Positions 53,063-61,321 of a DNA stretch of 64,000 nt are shown one piece after another. Position 1 is the stretch's first letter, and every line of letters begins with the position of its first letter. Source of the DNA: Alkalihalophilus pseudofirmus (lineage in GTDB: Bacteria; Bacillota; Bacilli; Bacillales; Bacillaceae_D); NCBI RefSeq assembly GCF_029094545.1, contig NZ_CP117835.1, positions 2,646,001 through 2,710,000 of the forward strand, given 5' to 3'. The position numbers and the translations under genes are program-made. The notes beneath the pieces were generated by a model. It did not search any database and had not been told where the DNA came from. It saw nothing but the letters and a program-made list of their open reading frames with translations.

Positions 53063-53998
53063 TTATTTTTGCTTCTCAGCAATCCTTAATTTTGCAGAAC
53101 GCGCTCTGTTATTAGCTGTTAACTCTTCGTTTCCTGCTACGATCGGCTTTCTTGTAATTAACTTTAATTCAGGCTCGTACCCTTCAGGTATAACCGGCAA
53201 TCCTGGCGGGAGATCCGGCCCTTTACTTTTCTCTTTAAAAATCTCCTTACATAAACGATCTTCTAGGGAATGAAATGTAATGACACATATTCTTCCTTTT
53301 GGATTCGTTATTGTAATTGCATCTTCTAGCGCTTCCTCAAACGAACCGAGCTCATCGTTAACCGCAATTCTTATTGCTTGAAATGTTCTCTTAGCTGGAT
53401 GTCCACCTGTTCTTCTTGCCGGAGCAGGTATCGCATCCTTAATGATCTCTACTAATTCTCCTGTTGTTTCAATCGTTTTAATTTCACGTCTAGCCTCGAT
53501 CTTTCTGGCTATCTGTTTTGCAAATTTTTCTTCACCGTACCTTGAGATGATGGAAACAAGACGATTAAACTCCCATTCATTCACCACTTGATGAGCAGTC
53601 AAAGGTGCTGTCTGATCCATTCTCATGTCTAATGCGGCATCCTGATGATAGCTAAAGCCTCGCTCTGCTTCATCTAACTGCGGGGACGATACACCTAAAT
53701 CAAATAAGACTCCGTCTACTTTTGAGATACCATGTTTTGCAAGTTCTTCTCTTAAAAAACGGAAATTGCTGCGAATAAGAGTGAATTTCCCCTTATAAGG
53801 AGCTAATACTTCCTCTGCATTTGAAAGAGCAATGTCATCTTGGTCAAATGCATATAAATGACCCTCATCATTCAATTGTTCTAAAATGAGTGATGAGTGG
53901 CCGGCTCCTCCTAATGTACAATCCACATAAATTCCATCTGGCTTGATCGCCAGTCCATTTACTGATTCTTCTTTTAATACAGTCACATGGGTGAACAT
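53063..53998 (-). CDS. rsmH: 16S rRNA (cytosine1402-N4)-methyltransferase
   Basis: 311-aa SAM methyltransferase (MraW) acting on the ribosomal P-site base C1402. N-terminal [18 protein letters not shown]-type SAM loop [43 protein letters not shown] and C-terminal [10 protein letters not shown] are family signatures. Confidence 0.96.
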   Translation of the reverse strand: MFTHVTVLKEESVNGLAIKPDGIYVDCTLGGAGHSSLILEQLNDEGHLYAFDQDDIALSNAEEVLAPYKGKFTLIRSNFRFLREELAKHGISKVDGVLFDLGVSSPQLDEAERGFSYHQDAALDMRMDQTAPLTAHQVVNEWEFNRLVSIISRYGEEKFAKQIARKIEARREIKTIETTGELVEIIKDAIPAPARRTGGHPAKRTFQAIRIAVNDELGSFEEALEDAITITNPKGRICVITFHSLEDRLCKEIFKEKSKGPDLPPGLPVIPEGYEPELKLITRKPIVAGNEELTANNRARSAKLRIAEKQK

Positions 53999-54076
53999 GA
54001 TATCACCTTCACTTTCTTTCCAATCTTGATGTCTGCCTCTTGGTGTCCATGACTTGGTTGATTCTTTTCATTCATT

Positions 54077-54508
54077 CTATAAATCAAAGTCAATTAAGTT
54101 TTCAGCGATCTCCCCAAAAGAGTCTTCGGATTCCTCAAAATACTCTTCCCATTTCGCTTTACTCCATACTTCAACGCGATTTGATACCCCAATAATGACG
54201 CATTCTTTTTCAAGTTCTGCGTACTCACGCAATGTTTGGGCAATATTTACTCTTCCCTGCTTATCAAGTTCACATTCAGCGGCACCTGAGAAGAAAAATC
54301 GAGTAAAAGCTCTAGCATCTTTTTTTGTGAAAGGGAGTGTTTTCAGTTTTTCTTCTAATCGCTTCCATTCATCTAGCGGGTAGACAAATAAACACCGATC
54401 GAGTCCACGGGTTACTACAAAGGATGATCCTAGCGACTCACGAAACTTCGCTGGTATAATCATTCTTCCTTTTTCATCGACGTTGTGGCGATATTCCCCC
54501 ATGAACAT
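54077..54508 (-). CDS. mraZ: MraZ, transcriptional repressor of the dcw cluster
   Basis: 143-aa protein of two SpoVT-AbrB-type half domains with DxKGRhhhP-type motifs ([12 protein letters not shown] and [12 protein letters not shown]). It forms a ring-shaped oligomer that binds repeats ahead of its own gene. I chose the ATG giving [15 protein letters not shown] at 54508. It heads the division and cell-wall cluster. Confidence 0.93.
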   Translation of the reverse strand: MFMGEYRHNVDEKGRMIIPAKFRESLGSSFVVTRGLDRCLFVYPLDEWKRLEEKLKTLPFTKKDARAFTRFFFSGAAECELDKQGRVNIAQTLREYAELEKECVIIGVSNRVEVWSKAKWEEYFEESEDSFGEIAENLIDFDL

Positions 54509-54525
54509 CTTCCAGTCATCTCCCC

Positions 54526-54570
54526 CCACTTACTACCCTTAAGTTACCACAACCCTCCACTTTGTACCAC
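54526..54570 (-). promoter_or_regulatory. MraZ-binding repeats upstream of mraZ
   Basis: On the minus strand GTGG occurs at 54570, 54560 and 54550, exactly 10 bases apart, with a further GTGG 21 bases on at 54529. Regularly spaced GTGG-type direct repeats upstream of mraZ are the known MraZ operator type. Autoregulation is inferred. Confidence 0.7.
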
Positions 54571-54593
54571 TATAAATTAAATTTCGTATAAAC

Positions 54594-54626
54594 AAAAAAA
54601 ATCCTGCCGCTTGACAGGATTTTTCG
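54594..54626 (-). terminator. Terminator after bshC
   Basis: On the minus strand AAAAATCCTGTC pairs with a matching 3' arm ending CAGGATTTTTTT. It lies immediately upstream of the mraZ promoter region. Confidence 0.85.
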
Positions 54627-54661
54627 TTCTCATTCTTTCGACGGTGTCTTCAAACAGTTTT

Positions 54662-56281
54662 TTACAAGAAGACAAGCTTATGCGTTGGATTCAATGACAA
54701 TTTTTGTTTCATTATTCGGCCAATTGCATCATAACCAGCTAAGTTTAGTAAAAGTATGGGATGAATCACGCGTTCTTGCGGTCGTTTTAACGGATAAAGC
54801 CAAGAGTCAGCTTCGTCAAATTTCGAAAGCGCCTTACTATGTTTTTGTTCAAGATGAAGTTCTAATTTTCTTTTTATAAAGTCAAGTTGATCTAAAATCA
54901 TTACTTCATTTTTCTGCGAAAGCTTATGAAGGGTGTCATCCATTTCATTTGCTAAGAGCTGTATATCTTTGTGAGCATCGCGTATCGATTGTTCTGCTTT
55001 AGTAACAACTTCTTCTATTGGGTAGTCCTCAATCGCCTCTAACCATTCTGATTTCATATCCATTGCCTTGCCAGTTAGGAGGCTTTCATAGGAGTACCCA
55101 CATTCCTCCACCCATCTTTGCACATGTCTAGGAACAATGGTCATTTGCATTCTAGGAGTGAGCGGCGGCATTTTCAAATTAAAAAGAGTGAAAGCAGGCT
55201 TTAATGTCGCCCAATAGCGAAGCTCTCCAGGACCAGCAACAAAAGTTAACACCGGCAAGAGCATCTCTTGCATTATGGGTCTGGTTACTACGTTGTTACT
55301 AAAATGCTCTGGATGTTTGGTTATTAGATCGACGAGTTCACTTTTAGAAAGTTGGATATCTGTTCCCCTCACATAAAAGGAACCATCTTTATAATCTAAA
55401 CGTTTACGCTCATTTTTCACAGTATAAAAGAGATGAGCATTTTCCTTGTCAGTTGAGATGGGATCCCCGTACCCTTTTTCACTAAATCTCTTTTCCCCTT
55501 CTGCCTGAGCGTTTTGGAGCTCTTCCACTTGATCAACCATTGCCATAAAATAATCGGTCTCAACTTTTCTTAGGGCAGGGTGATCAGAATCAAGCAATAT
55601 TAACCCTTCATCTTTAAATAGCCAATTCATTAATATAGAGAAGAAATCTACAAAAGAATGACTATTTTCAAGATATCCTTTTATTTGAGCAGTTAAGTCT
55701 TCCGTATAATCCGTTTCCGGCAGGGTTTTAAACACATCATCGAGCCATCTAGATACTTTATCTACAGGTAAATTGGTCTTAGATAATGACTGCATGTTGT
55801 CAACGATATCAAGACCTGATTTTTTCCACGCGCTGCCGTTATTTGTATACACAAACCTGACTTCCTCTAGATCGTGATCTTCCCCGGCCACCCAAAAAAT
55901 AGGTACGACAGGAACATCTAATGCACGCTCTTGTTCCTTAGCAAGTAAAATGATCGTCATTGCTTTATATACCGTGTAAAGAGGACCTGTCAAAAGCCCT
56001 GCCTGCTGACCGCCAACTACAGCTACTGTTTGTGGATCTAATAGTTTTTCTATATTTTGTTTCACCGCATGATTGTACGGCAGTTCATTGTGAGTCTGAT
56101 ATAAATGTTCTACTAGTGCATCTCTTGGAAAAGAACGAGCCTTAAGGTCTCGAACGCGTTTTTTAAATCGTTCATTATCTGTTTGAGAATAATCAAAGCA
56201 ATCCCCTATGCTTGGATGACCTTCTAAGTAATCAAACAAAAACCCTGACTTCGCTGCAATGTCCATTTCTTTAACTTCCAT
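54662..56281 (-). CDS. bshC: Bacillithiol synthase BshC
   Basis: 539-aa enzyme adding cysteine to GlcN-malate in the last step of bacillithiol synthesis. Family sequence stretches include VAVVGGQQAGLLTGPLYTVYKAMT (nucleotide-like fold), WVAGEDHDLEEVRF and VAGPGELRYWATLKP; a coiled-coil arm lies near residues 430-480. Position just before mraZ matches B. subtilis yllA/bshC. Confidence 0.94.
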   Translation of the reverse strand: MEVKEMDIAAKSGFLFDYLEGHPSIGDCFDYSQTDNERFKKRVRDLKARSFPRDALVEHLYQTHNELPYNHAVKQNIEKLLDPQTVAVVGGQQAGLLTGPLYTVYKAMTIILLAKEQERALDVPVVPIFWVAGEDHDLEEVRFVYTNNGSAWKKSGLDIVDNMQSLSKTNLPVDKVSRWLDDVFKTLPETDYTEDLTAQIKGYLENSHSFVDFFSILMNWLFKDEGLILLDSDHPALRKVETDYFMAMVDQVEELQNAQAEGEKRFSEKGYGDPISTDKENAHLFYTVKNERKRLDYKDGSFYVRGTDIQLSKSELVDLITKHPEHFSNNVVTRPIMQEMLLPVLTFVAGPGELRYWATLKPAFTLFNLKMPPLTPRMQMTIVPRHVQRWVEECGYSYESLLTGKAMDMKSEWLEAIEDYPIEEVVTKAEQSIRDAHKDIQLLANEMDDTLHKLSQKNEVMILDQLDFIKRKLELHLEQKHSKALSKFDEADSWLYPLKRPQERVIHPILLLNLAGYDAIGRIMKQKLSLNPTHKLVFL

Positions 56282-56370
56282 TGAAAAGACATCCCTTCGT
56301 TTATGTAATCATCCTTTATAATAGCAAAGTAAAGCACTCACACCAAATTATAAGCTTCAATTTCCAAAAA

Positions 56371-56404
56371 GAAAAAGACTCATTATAAACTATAAATGAG
56401 TCTT
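56371..56404 (-). terminator. Terminator overlapping the end of the DUF3397 gene
   Basis: On the minus strand AAGACTCATT pairs with AATGAGTCTT around a 10-base loop, then T residues. The stop codon of the DUF3397 gene (56383) lies at the base of the loop. Confidence 0.8.
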
Positions 56405-56769
56405 GTAATTAATCCATATCCACTTAAAACGAGGTACAAAAAGAAGAACAATAAAAAATTAAATCGCCAAATGCCTTTAAACAACTTCCTCACATGGATA
56501 TCCTCTGCGACTTTCCAATGAATTATGGTAAAGATAAGTGCAACTAAAAAGAATACAGTTAATAATAGCCAAAAGAAAGACCTGGACCAGATTTCTAAAA
56601 TAATAAAATATACAGCGGCCACAAAAAATAACACAGACACATCTGAAGCAAGACGGATAGCCCTAGATTTGTTCTTTGTCATTTTCACCGTAACAATATA
56701 AAAAATATACCACCCCAACAATGGCAGCGTAATTACGGTTGCTAACAGCCATGCAAACGCAGTTGTCAT
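56383..56769 (-). CDS. DUF3397 membrane protein
   Basis: 128-aa protein with four hydrophobic segments (about residues 5-26, 45-62, 67-86, 100-122) and a basic loop after the first. It matches the DUF3397 family seen next to bshC in many Bacillaceae. Function unknown. AAGGAGG lies just before the ATG and the gene follows ylbQ by 17 bases. Confidence 0.75.
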   Translation of the reverse strand: MTTAFAWLLATVITLPLLGWYIFYIVTVKMTKNKSRAIRLASDVSVLFFVAAVYFIILEIWSRSFFWLLLTVFFLVALIFTIIHWKVAEDIHVRKLFKGIWRFNFLLFFFLYLVLSGYGLITRLIYSL

Positions 56770-56786
56770 GGTTTTCCTCCTTCCAT

Positions 56787-57683
56787 TTAAACTTCCAACC
56801 CTTTAACAGCATGATGGACAAATGTGATGTATGGGTGAGGAACATTATTTTTTCTTGCTTCTTTTATGAGATAGCCAGTGATACTGTCAATTTCAGTTGG
56901 AATTCCCTTTAAAAGATCAGTTAACATCGAAGACTGATTACTAGCTGTTTTTTCACATACTTGCGCTAACAACGACCACATCTCGTCGTAATCATTTCTA
57001 TTTAAAATCCTCATGGCTTCATTAAACAGCGGCCTTACAAGATCTTTATAATATGAATTTTCAAGCAGAACACCATTTTTCACTTTTAAAATAGCGGTTA
57101 GCGGATTAATACAAACGTTAATGATTAACTTTGTTTGAAGCATATCCATCCAATCAGTTTCTGCTTTCACCGGAAATCCGATAGAACTAGTATTCTCCCA
57201 TAATGGGTCTAATTCCTTTTTTGAAAAATTAATAGGTGACCATCTAATTCTGCCGGCACCAGTATGATGCACGCTTGTAAGAGATTTGCGGACAGCCCCA
57301 TGCTCTACTACTCCAACAGCTGCTTTGGAATCCGTTTGCAATTCATAGATAACGGGTATATGTCCCATACCATTAGATAAAAAAAGGATATGATCGAAGT
57401 TAATACGGTTGTTTCTTATTATCTCTAAAACAGATGTGATCTGATGCGACTTTACTGCAAGGATAAGGCAATCACTTGATTGATCGCGCCACTCATCTAA
57501 TGGCATTGCATGAAGAGATACCGTTTCTTCTTTTTCCTTATGTATAACGGTTATGCCTTTTTCTTTTATTGCTTCAGCTTGTTCTGCTGTACGTGTAAGC
57601 AAGCTGATATTCTTGCCAGCTCGCGCTAAATAATAGGAGCAAAGTAACCCTATAGCTCCTCCACCTACCAAATGCACCTTCAT
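56787..57683 (-). CDS. ylbQ: 2-dehydropantoate 2-reductase family protein (YlbQ)
   Basis: 298-aa NADP-dependent reductase of the ApbA/PanE family: Rossmann motif HLVGGGAIGLLCSYYLA at the N-terminus and a helical C-terminal domain with the catalytic lysine region (QTKLIINVCINPLTAILK). Likely role is reduction of ketopantoate to pantoate for CoA synthesis. Start chosen at 57683 behind AAGGTGAG. Confidence 0.87.
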   Translation of the reverse strand: MKVHLVGGGAIGLLCSYYLARAGKNISLLTRTAEQAEAIKEKGITVIHKEKEETVSLHAMPLDEWRDQSSDCLILAVKSHQITSVLEIIRNNRINFDHILFLSNGMGHIPVIYELQTDSKAAVGVVEHGAVRKSLTSVHHTGAGRIRWSPINFSKKELDPLWENTSSIGFPVKAETDWMDMLQTKLIINVCINPLTAILKVKNGVLLENSYYKDLVRPLFNEAMRILNRNDYDEMWSLLAQVCEKTASNQSSMLTDLLKGIPTEIDSITGYLIKEARKNNVPHPYITFVHHAVKGLEV

Positions 57684-57946
57684 TCGTCTCACCTTTTTCA
57701 TAATTCTTTTCAAATTGTACCATAATCATCCATAATTCAGACACACTTTTATTTTTCTGAATATTATTTCTTTTTATTTAAGGGCCAGAATTTTTAGTTT
57801 TTATAACGCTTACATTACATTTTGTAGTAGAATATAAGTAGAAGTTCCATGCATCAACTATATGGTTGGAATCAAAATTTGATTTTGCAGAAAAACATTT
57901 TGGTACCGATCAACAACAATGAAGCTTTTCATAAGGAGGAAATGAT

Positions 57947-58465
57947 ATGACACACTTTGAAGTTCAACGCTTACTTGTTAATTATAAAACACTTGAGGAA
58001 TTTAAAAACTTCCGTGAATTTGGAGCAGCAGAGCTTTCGATGAAAGATGATCTTGAAGCCAATATTATTGAAAATGACAGCGAGTCACCTTTTTATGGAA
58101 TCTATTTTGGCAAGAAGCTCGTAGCACGAATGAGCCTTTATCGTATTGAAGGTAAGTTTGACCGTTATTTTGAGCCTCAACAAGACTACCTTGAATTATG
58201 GAAGCTAGAAGTACTAGAGCCATATAGAGGAAAAGGGTATGGTTCGGCTCTTGTTGACTTTGCTAAAAGCTTTAAACTTCCTATTAAAACAAATGCCCGT
58301 CAAGGATCAAGCGATTTCTGGGAGCGCATGGGCTTTGAATCATCAACTTACCAACCAAGCCGTGACCGTGGAGAAAGCCCGTTTGTATGGTATCCTTTAG
58401 GTGTGCAAGAACAAGTAAGTGCTGCTCCTGAGATGCCAACCATCGAATCTTCTTCATCTATTTAA
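57947..58465 (+). CDS. ylbP: GNAT-family N-acetyltransferase (YlbP)
   Basis: 172-aa GNAT domain protein. The acetyl-CoA loop is in LEVLEPYRGKGYGSALVDFA (about residues 88-107). AAGGAGGAAATGAT precedes the ATG. Substrate unknown. It is the only plus-strand gene between rqcH/transporter and tmcAL in this half. A 15-nt tandem repeat begins at its stop codon. Confidence 0.87.
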   Translation: MTHFEVQRLLVNYKTLEEFKNFREFGAAELSMKDDLEANIIENDSESPFYGIYFGKKLVARMSLYRIEGKFDRYFEPQQDYLELWKLEVLEPYRGKGYGSALVDFAKSFKLPIKTNARQGSSDFWERMGFESSTYQPSRDRGESPFVWYPLGVQEQVSAAPEMPTIESSSSI

Positions 58466-58528
58466 TTGCAAGCGTTTTAATTGCAAGCGTTTTAATTGCA
58501 AGCGTTTTAATTGCAAGCAAATTAATTG
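58462..58528 (+). repeat. 15-nt tandem repeat at the ylbP 3' end
   Basis: Four consecutive units of TTAATTGCAAGCGTT (58462-58476, 58477-58491, 58492-58506, then 58507-58521 with the last bases changed to AAA) and a partial fifth. The first unit contains the ylbP stop codon. Confidence 0.92.
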
Positions 58529-58556
58529 ATAATGATTCGACCAAATCACACTAATC

Positions 58557-58594
58557 AAAAGAAGCGATCCGCTTGGATCGCTTCTTTTATTTTG
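58557..58594. terminator. Bidirectional terminator between ylbP and ylbO
   Basis: AAAGAAGCGATCC and GGATCGCTTCTTT form a 13-bp stem with a 4-base loop (GCTT), flanked by A and T runs; it sits between convergent genes. Confidence 0.92.
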
Positions 58595-59168
58595 TAGACC
58601 TGGCCACATTTCTGGGCTCCTGATCATAAAATGAGAGCTGTCTAGCTCGGTCCATGATCCCAATCAAAGCCTTGTAATCCTCAGCAATAATTCTCTTTTC
58701 TTTTTCAAGTCTCTCCACTTTTTTAATCAGCTCAGCATTTTCACTTTCTAACCGTTTAATCATCTGTACATTCTCGATACTCTTATCATTTTGATGGTAA
58801 GCCTCAAGGAATGTAATGACTTTTTCCATAGTAAGATCTTTCTCTTCAAGGCTGTGCGGCTCAGCTGCTTGAATAGAATCTCCTATAGCATCAGTACGTA
58901 TCTCTTCTTCAACACTGGCCTCAAAAGGCTCTGCAGCAACCTTTGCCTTAGAGCGCTGCTTCTTAGCTAAACTAATAGCAGATTCATATTTTTTTCTAAT
59001 AGCAGAGTTCCAGCGAAACCCGCAAGCAGCACTCGTTCTAGAAAGGCGCTCTCCTACCTCTTCAAAGGCCGCTAATTGAGTGCTGCCCTCCCTAATATGT
59101 CGTAGGACAACCTCTGCTAATATTAAATCTTCATCTGTACTCCAAGCATCTTGACGAATAGTTGTCAT
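58587..59168 (-). CDS. ylbO: RsfA/GerR-family sporulation transcription factor (YlbO)
   Basis: 193 aa: an N-terminal Myb/SANT-like DNA-binding domain ([22 protein letters not shown] with [16 protein letters not shown]), a linker, and a C-terminal coiled coil ([17 protein letters not shown]). The family includes RsfA (forespore) and GerR (mother cell). Position beside ylbP and rpmF matches ylbO/gerR. GGAGGG precedes the ATG at 59168. Confidence 0.87.
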   Translation of the reverse strand: MTTIRQDAWSTDEDLILAEVVLRHIREGSTQLAAFEEVGERLSRTSAACGFRWNSAIRKKYESAISLAKKQRSKAKVAAEPFEASVEEEIRTDAIGDSIQAAEPHSLEEKDLTMEKVITFLEAYHQNDKSIENVQMIKRLESENAELIKKVERLEKEKRIIAEDYKALIGIMDRARQLSFYDQEPRNVARSTK

Positions 59169-59187
59169 CAAATACCCTCCTTTACTT

Positions 59188-59235
59188 TCATTGGTTCATT
59201 AATGTTGATTCATTAATGCGTTGATTCATTAATAG
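59188..59235 (-). repeat. 14-16 nt tandem repeat in the ylbO leader
   Basis: Plus-strand units TTCATTAATGTTGA, TTCATTAATGCGTTGA and TTCATTAATAGACGA are consecutive, between the ylbO start and its putative promoter. Confidence 0.75.
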
Positions 59236-59305
59236 ACGAACCAATCTGTGCAAACCACGGTACGTAAATGATCGTACGCTAACCATAGTGCGCAATCCTT
59301 AATTG

Positions 59306-59334
59306 ATAGTATGCAGTTACTAGAGGAGATAGAC
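59306..59334 (-). promoter_or_regulatory. Possible sigma-E promoter of ylbO
   Basis: On the minus strand GTCTATCT (59334-59327), 13 bases, CATACTAT (59313-59306), resembling mother-cell consensus. In B. subtilis gerR is SigE-dependent. The match is only fair. The rest of the 240-base gap up to the hydratase gene shows nothing else clear. Confidence 0.35.
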
Positions 59335-59411
59335 TTTGTTCTAGTAAGAGATTATGTCCTACTTATATGAACTCTATTCGCCAAGTGTTTAATTATTCTA
59401 TAACAAACCTA

Positions 59412-60170
59412 TTATGTACGATTTAAAAAAGCATCTACTGCTTGATGATGAGCATCTGTTTCCCATAGTCTCGCACATTCTGCGGTTTCTGCCCGCATTC
59501 TGCTTGAAAATGCTTTTCGATCCAGCTTACCTGTAAATCTAGATTTATATGCTTCTAGGACTCCTTTTTCTAACTCAATATATGGAGTGAGCCACTCAAG
59601 CACTCCGCTTCTAAAAGGTTCTCCTAAAATAATACCTTGCAGGTAACCAAGCGCTCTCGCTTCATCTGCCTTATATATTTTCGCCGTCATTAACATTTCC
59701 ATCGCTGCTGGCTGAGGAAGTCTCTCATATAGCATAGACGCACCACCCCATCCTGTCGTAATGCCAAGCTTCCCTTGAATAAAACCAACTTTAACATGAG
59801 GAGCAGCTATCCTAATATCACAAGAAGATGCTAATTCACAGCCTCCCCCGACTGCCACACCGTTTAACGCACACACAGTAAGCTTTGGAAAGAAGAAAAT
59901 TTCTTCTAAGACGTTTCGCATTTTACTTAACATCCCTAAGGCCTCTTCCTCTGTCTTCAGCTTATGGAATACAGAGAGATCCCCGCCTGAACAAAAGGCC
60001 GTATCGCCTTCTCCGGTAAAGATGACTACTTTACTATCGTCATCTCGAGCTATTTTGAGTCCTTGCAAGAGCTCATCCATCACTTCTTCATCTATTGCGT
60101 TTCTAAGTTCTTCTCTATTCAATATAATCCATGTAACCTCATTCTCTTGTACAATATTTACTTTCTTCAC
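59412..60170 (-). CDS. Enoyl-CoA hydratase/isomerase family protein
   Basis: 252-aa crotonase-fold protein: N-terminal VTWIILNREELRNAID, the oxyanion-hole segment FSGGDLSVFHK-type (CSGGDL) and ALNGVAVGGGCELASSCDIRIA. The usual glutamate of hydratases near GxEL-S-CD is partly retained, but the second catalytic glutamate is uncertain, so it may be an isomerase, hydrolase or hydratase. It is separated by 114 bases from rpmF. B. subtilis 168 has no gene like it at this place. Confidence 0.82.
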   Translation of the reverse strand: MKKVNIVQENEVTWIILNREELRNAIDEEVMDELLQGLKIARDDDSKVVIFTGEGDTAFCSGGDLSVFHKLKTEEEALGMLSKMRNVLEEIFFFPKLTVCALNGVAVGGGCELASSCDIRIAAPHVKVGFIQGKLGITTGWGGASMLYERLPQPAAMEMLMTAKIYKADEARALGYLQGIILGEPFRSGVLEWLTPYIELEKGVLEAYKSRFTGKLDRKAFSSRMRAETAECARLWETDAHHQAVDAFLNRT

Positions 60171-60226
60171 TGTTGATTCCCCCTTCTAAAACATTGATTC
60201 GACAAATTCTCATAAATTCCTTTTCA

Positions 60227-60265
60227 TAAAAAAATAAGCAAGGAGCTAAAAGCTCCTTGCTTATA
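60227..60265 (-). terminator. Terminator after rpmF
   Basis: AAGCAAGGAGCT and AGCTCCTTGCTT form a perfect 12-bp stem around a 3-base loop, followed on the minus strand by A and seven T residues. Confidence 0.92.
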
Positions 60266-60284
60266 CGTTGTTATCACGTCAATA

Positions 60285-60458
60285 TTACTTGCTGATTACG
60301 TCTTGGCCTTTGTATGAGCCACACTCTTTACATACGCGGTGAGCAAGTTTTAATTCTCCACACTCAGGGCATTTAGTCATGCCAGGTACTGCTAATTTGT
60401 AGTGAGTACGACGCTTATTTTTGCGAGTTTTAGAAGTTCTTCTAAAAGGTACTGCCAT
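60285..60458 (-). CDS. rpmF: 50S ribosomal protein L32
   Basis: 57 aa. [22 protein letters not shown] is the standard L32 N-terminus, and the zinc motif [18 protein letters not shown] is complete (four cysteines), so this is the zinc-binding form. AAGGAGGTGGGAATG gives the start at 60458. Confidence 0.97.
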   Translation of the reverse strand: MAVPFRRTSKTRKNKRRTHYKLAVPGMTKCPECGELKLAHRVCKECGSYKGQDVISK

Positions 60459-60562
60459 CATTCCCACCTCCTTACAGGATTTAAATGATTACTAGTTCAT
60501 ATTAAACGAAAGCTAGCTTGTATGAAATGAAGGGCCGAGCAAATGTCGGTGCTTCGATTTTC

Positions 60563-61081
60563 TTACTTCTTGTCATCAAAAAATTTCGCTAGATCCGCAA
60601 GTCTCGGATCTACTTTCTTTTCTTGATCTTCTTCAGTCACAATTCCCCATCCTTTTCCTGAAGGGGGAGCTTGTGGATCCTCTTGATTTTCAGCATACAC
60701 TTGAAGCGGAATTTCAAGAAGAATATACTCTTTAATCGCTGGTGTTAAATCTACCAGGTCTCCAGTAATGACATTCGCTTCTTCATGATCTTCTTTTGAA
60801 ATGTGATACGCGTTCTCAGGTCGGAACTGCTCAATCACCTTAAGATCTATTGGGAATAAAACATCCACTAATGTTCGTGAACAAGGAAGCGTTAATTCTC
60901 CAGTAATATGAAGGCTAAACGTTAAAAGCTGACCTGAATAAGTCAACTCCCCCTGAACTCGAATAGGAGATATGTTGCGAATTTCAGCATTTTGTTCTTT
61001 TAAATCTGATAAATCGATCGTTTCATCAAAAATAAAAGGTTTATGCTTAGCAATTTGCAGCTGTTGCAATGTCCATTTCAT
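60563..61081 (-). CDS. ylbN: YlbN, DUF177 (YceD-like) rRNA-associated protein
   Basis: 172 aa, DUF177 family, in the conserved pair with rpmF. The conserved core includes LTLPCSRTLVDVLFPI and an acidic C-terminal part. In E. coli the homologue YceD affects 23S rRNA; role here inferred. Start ATG at 61081 behind AGAGGTG. Confidence 0.88.
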   Translation of the reverse strand: MKWTLQQLQIAKHKPFIFDETIDLSDLKEQNAEIRNISPIRVQGELTYSGQLLTFSLHITGELTLPCSRTLVDVLFPIDLKVIEQFRPENAYHISKEDHEEANVITGDLVDLTPAIKEYILLEIPLQVYAENQEDPQAPPSGKGWGIVTEEDQEKKVDPRLADLAKFFDDKK

Positions 61082-61110
61082 GATCAATCACCTCTTGGGC
61101 AACAAAAGTA

Positions 61111-61139
61111 ATTATAGACTTACGCTATTTGTTTGTCAA
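61111..61139 (-). promoter_or_regulatory. Consensus sigma-A promoter of ylbN-rpmF
   Basis: On the minus strand a perfect TTGACA (61139-61134), 17-base spacer and perfect TATAAT (61116-61111). Few promoters in the window are this close to consensus, as fits a ribosomal protein transcript. Confidence 0.93.
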
Positions 61140-61212
61140 CCTTTTTTCTTTACACAGTTTTGTCTATAATATAGGCAACAAACCGATAATGTAGTCAAAG
61201 AAAACACATAAA

Positions 61213-61244
61213 AAGATTAAACGAATATTTTTTCGTTTAATCTT
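61213..61244. repeat. 13-bp hairpin in the ylbN-ylbM divergent region
   Basis: AAGATTAAACGAA and TTCGTTTAATCTT form a perfect inverted repeat with a 6-base loop, and on the minus strand it is followed by TTTTT. It lies upstream of both divergent genes, so it ends no known transcript. Confidence 0.6.
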
Positions 61245-61321
61245 CGCAATAAGACATATTGTACCATGTTGTGATAGCTTAGTAAAGAAAGCTGAGTAAG
61301 ACATTGAAATGAGGGATTTGA

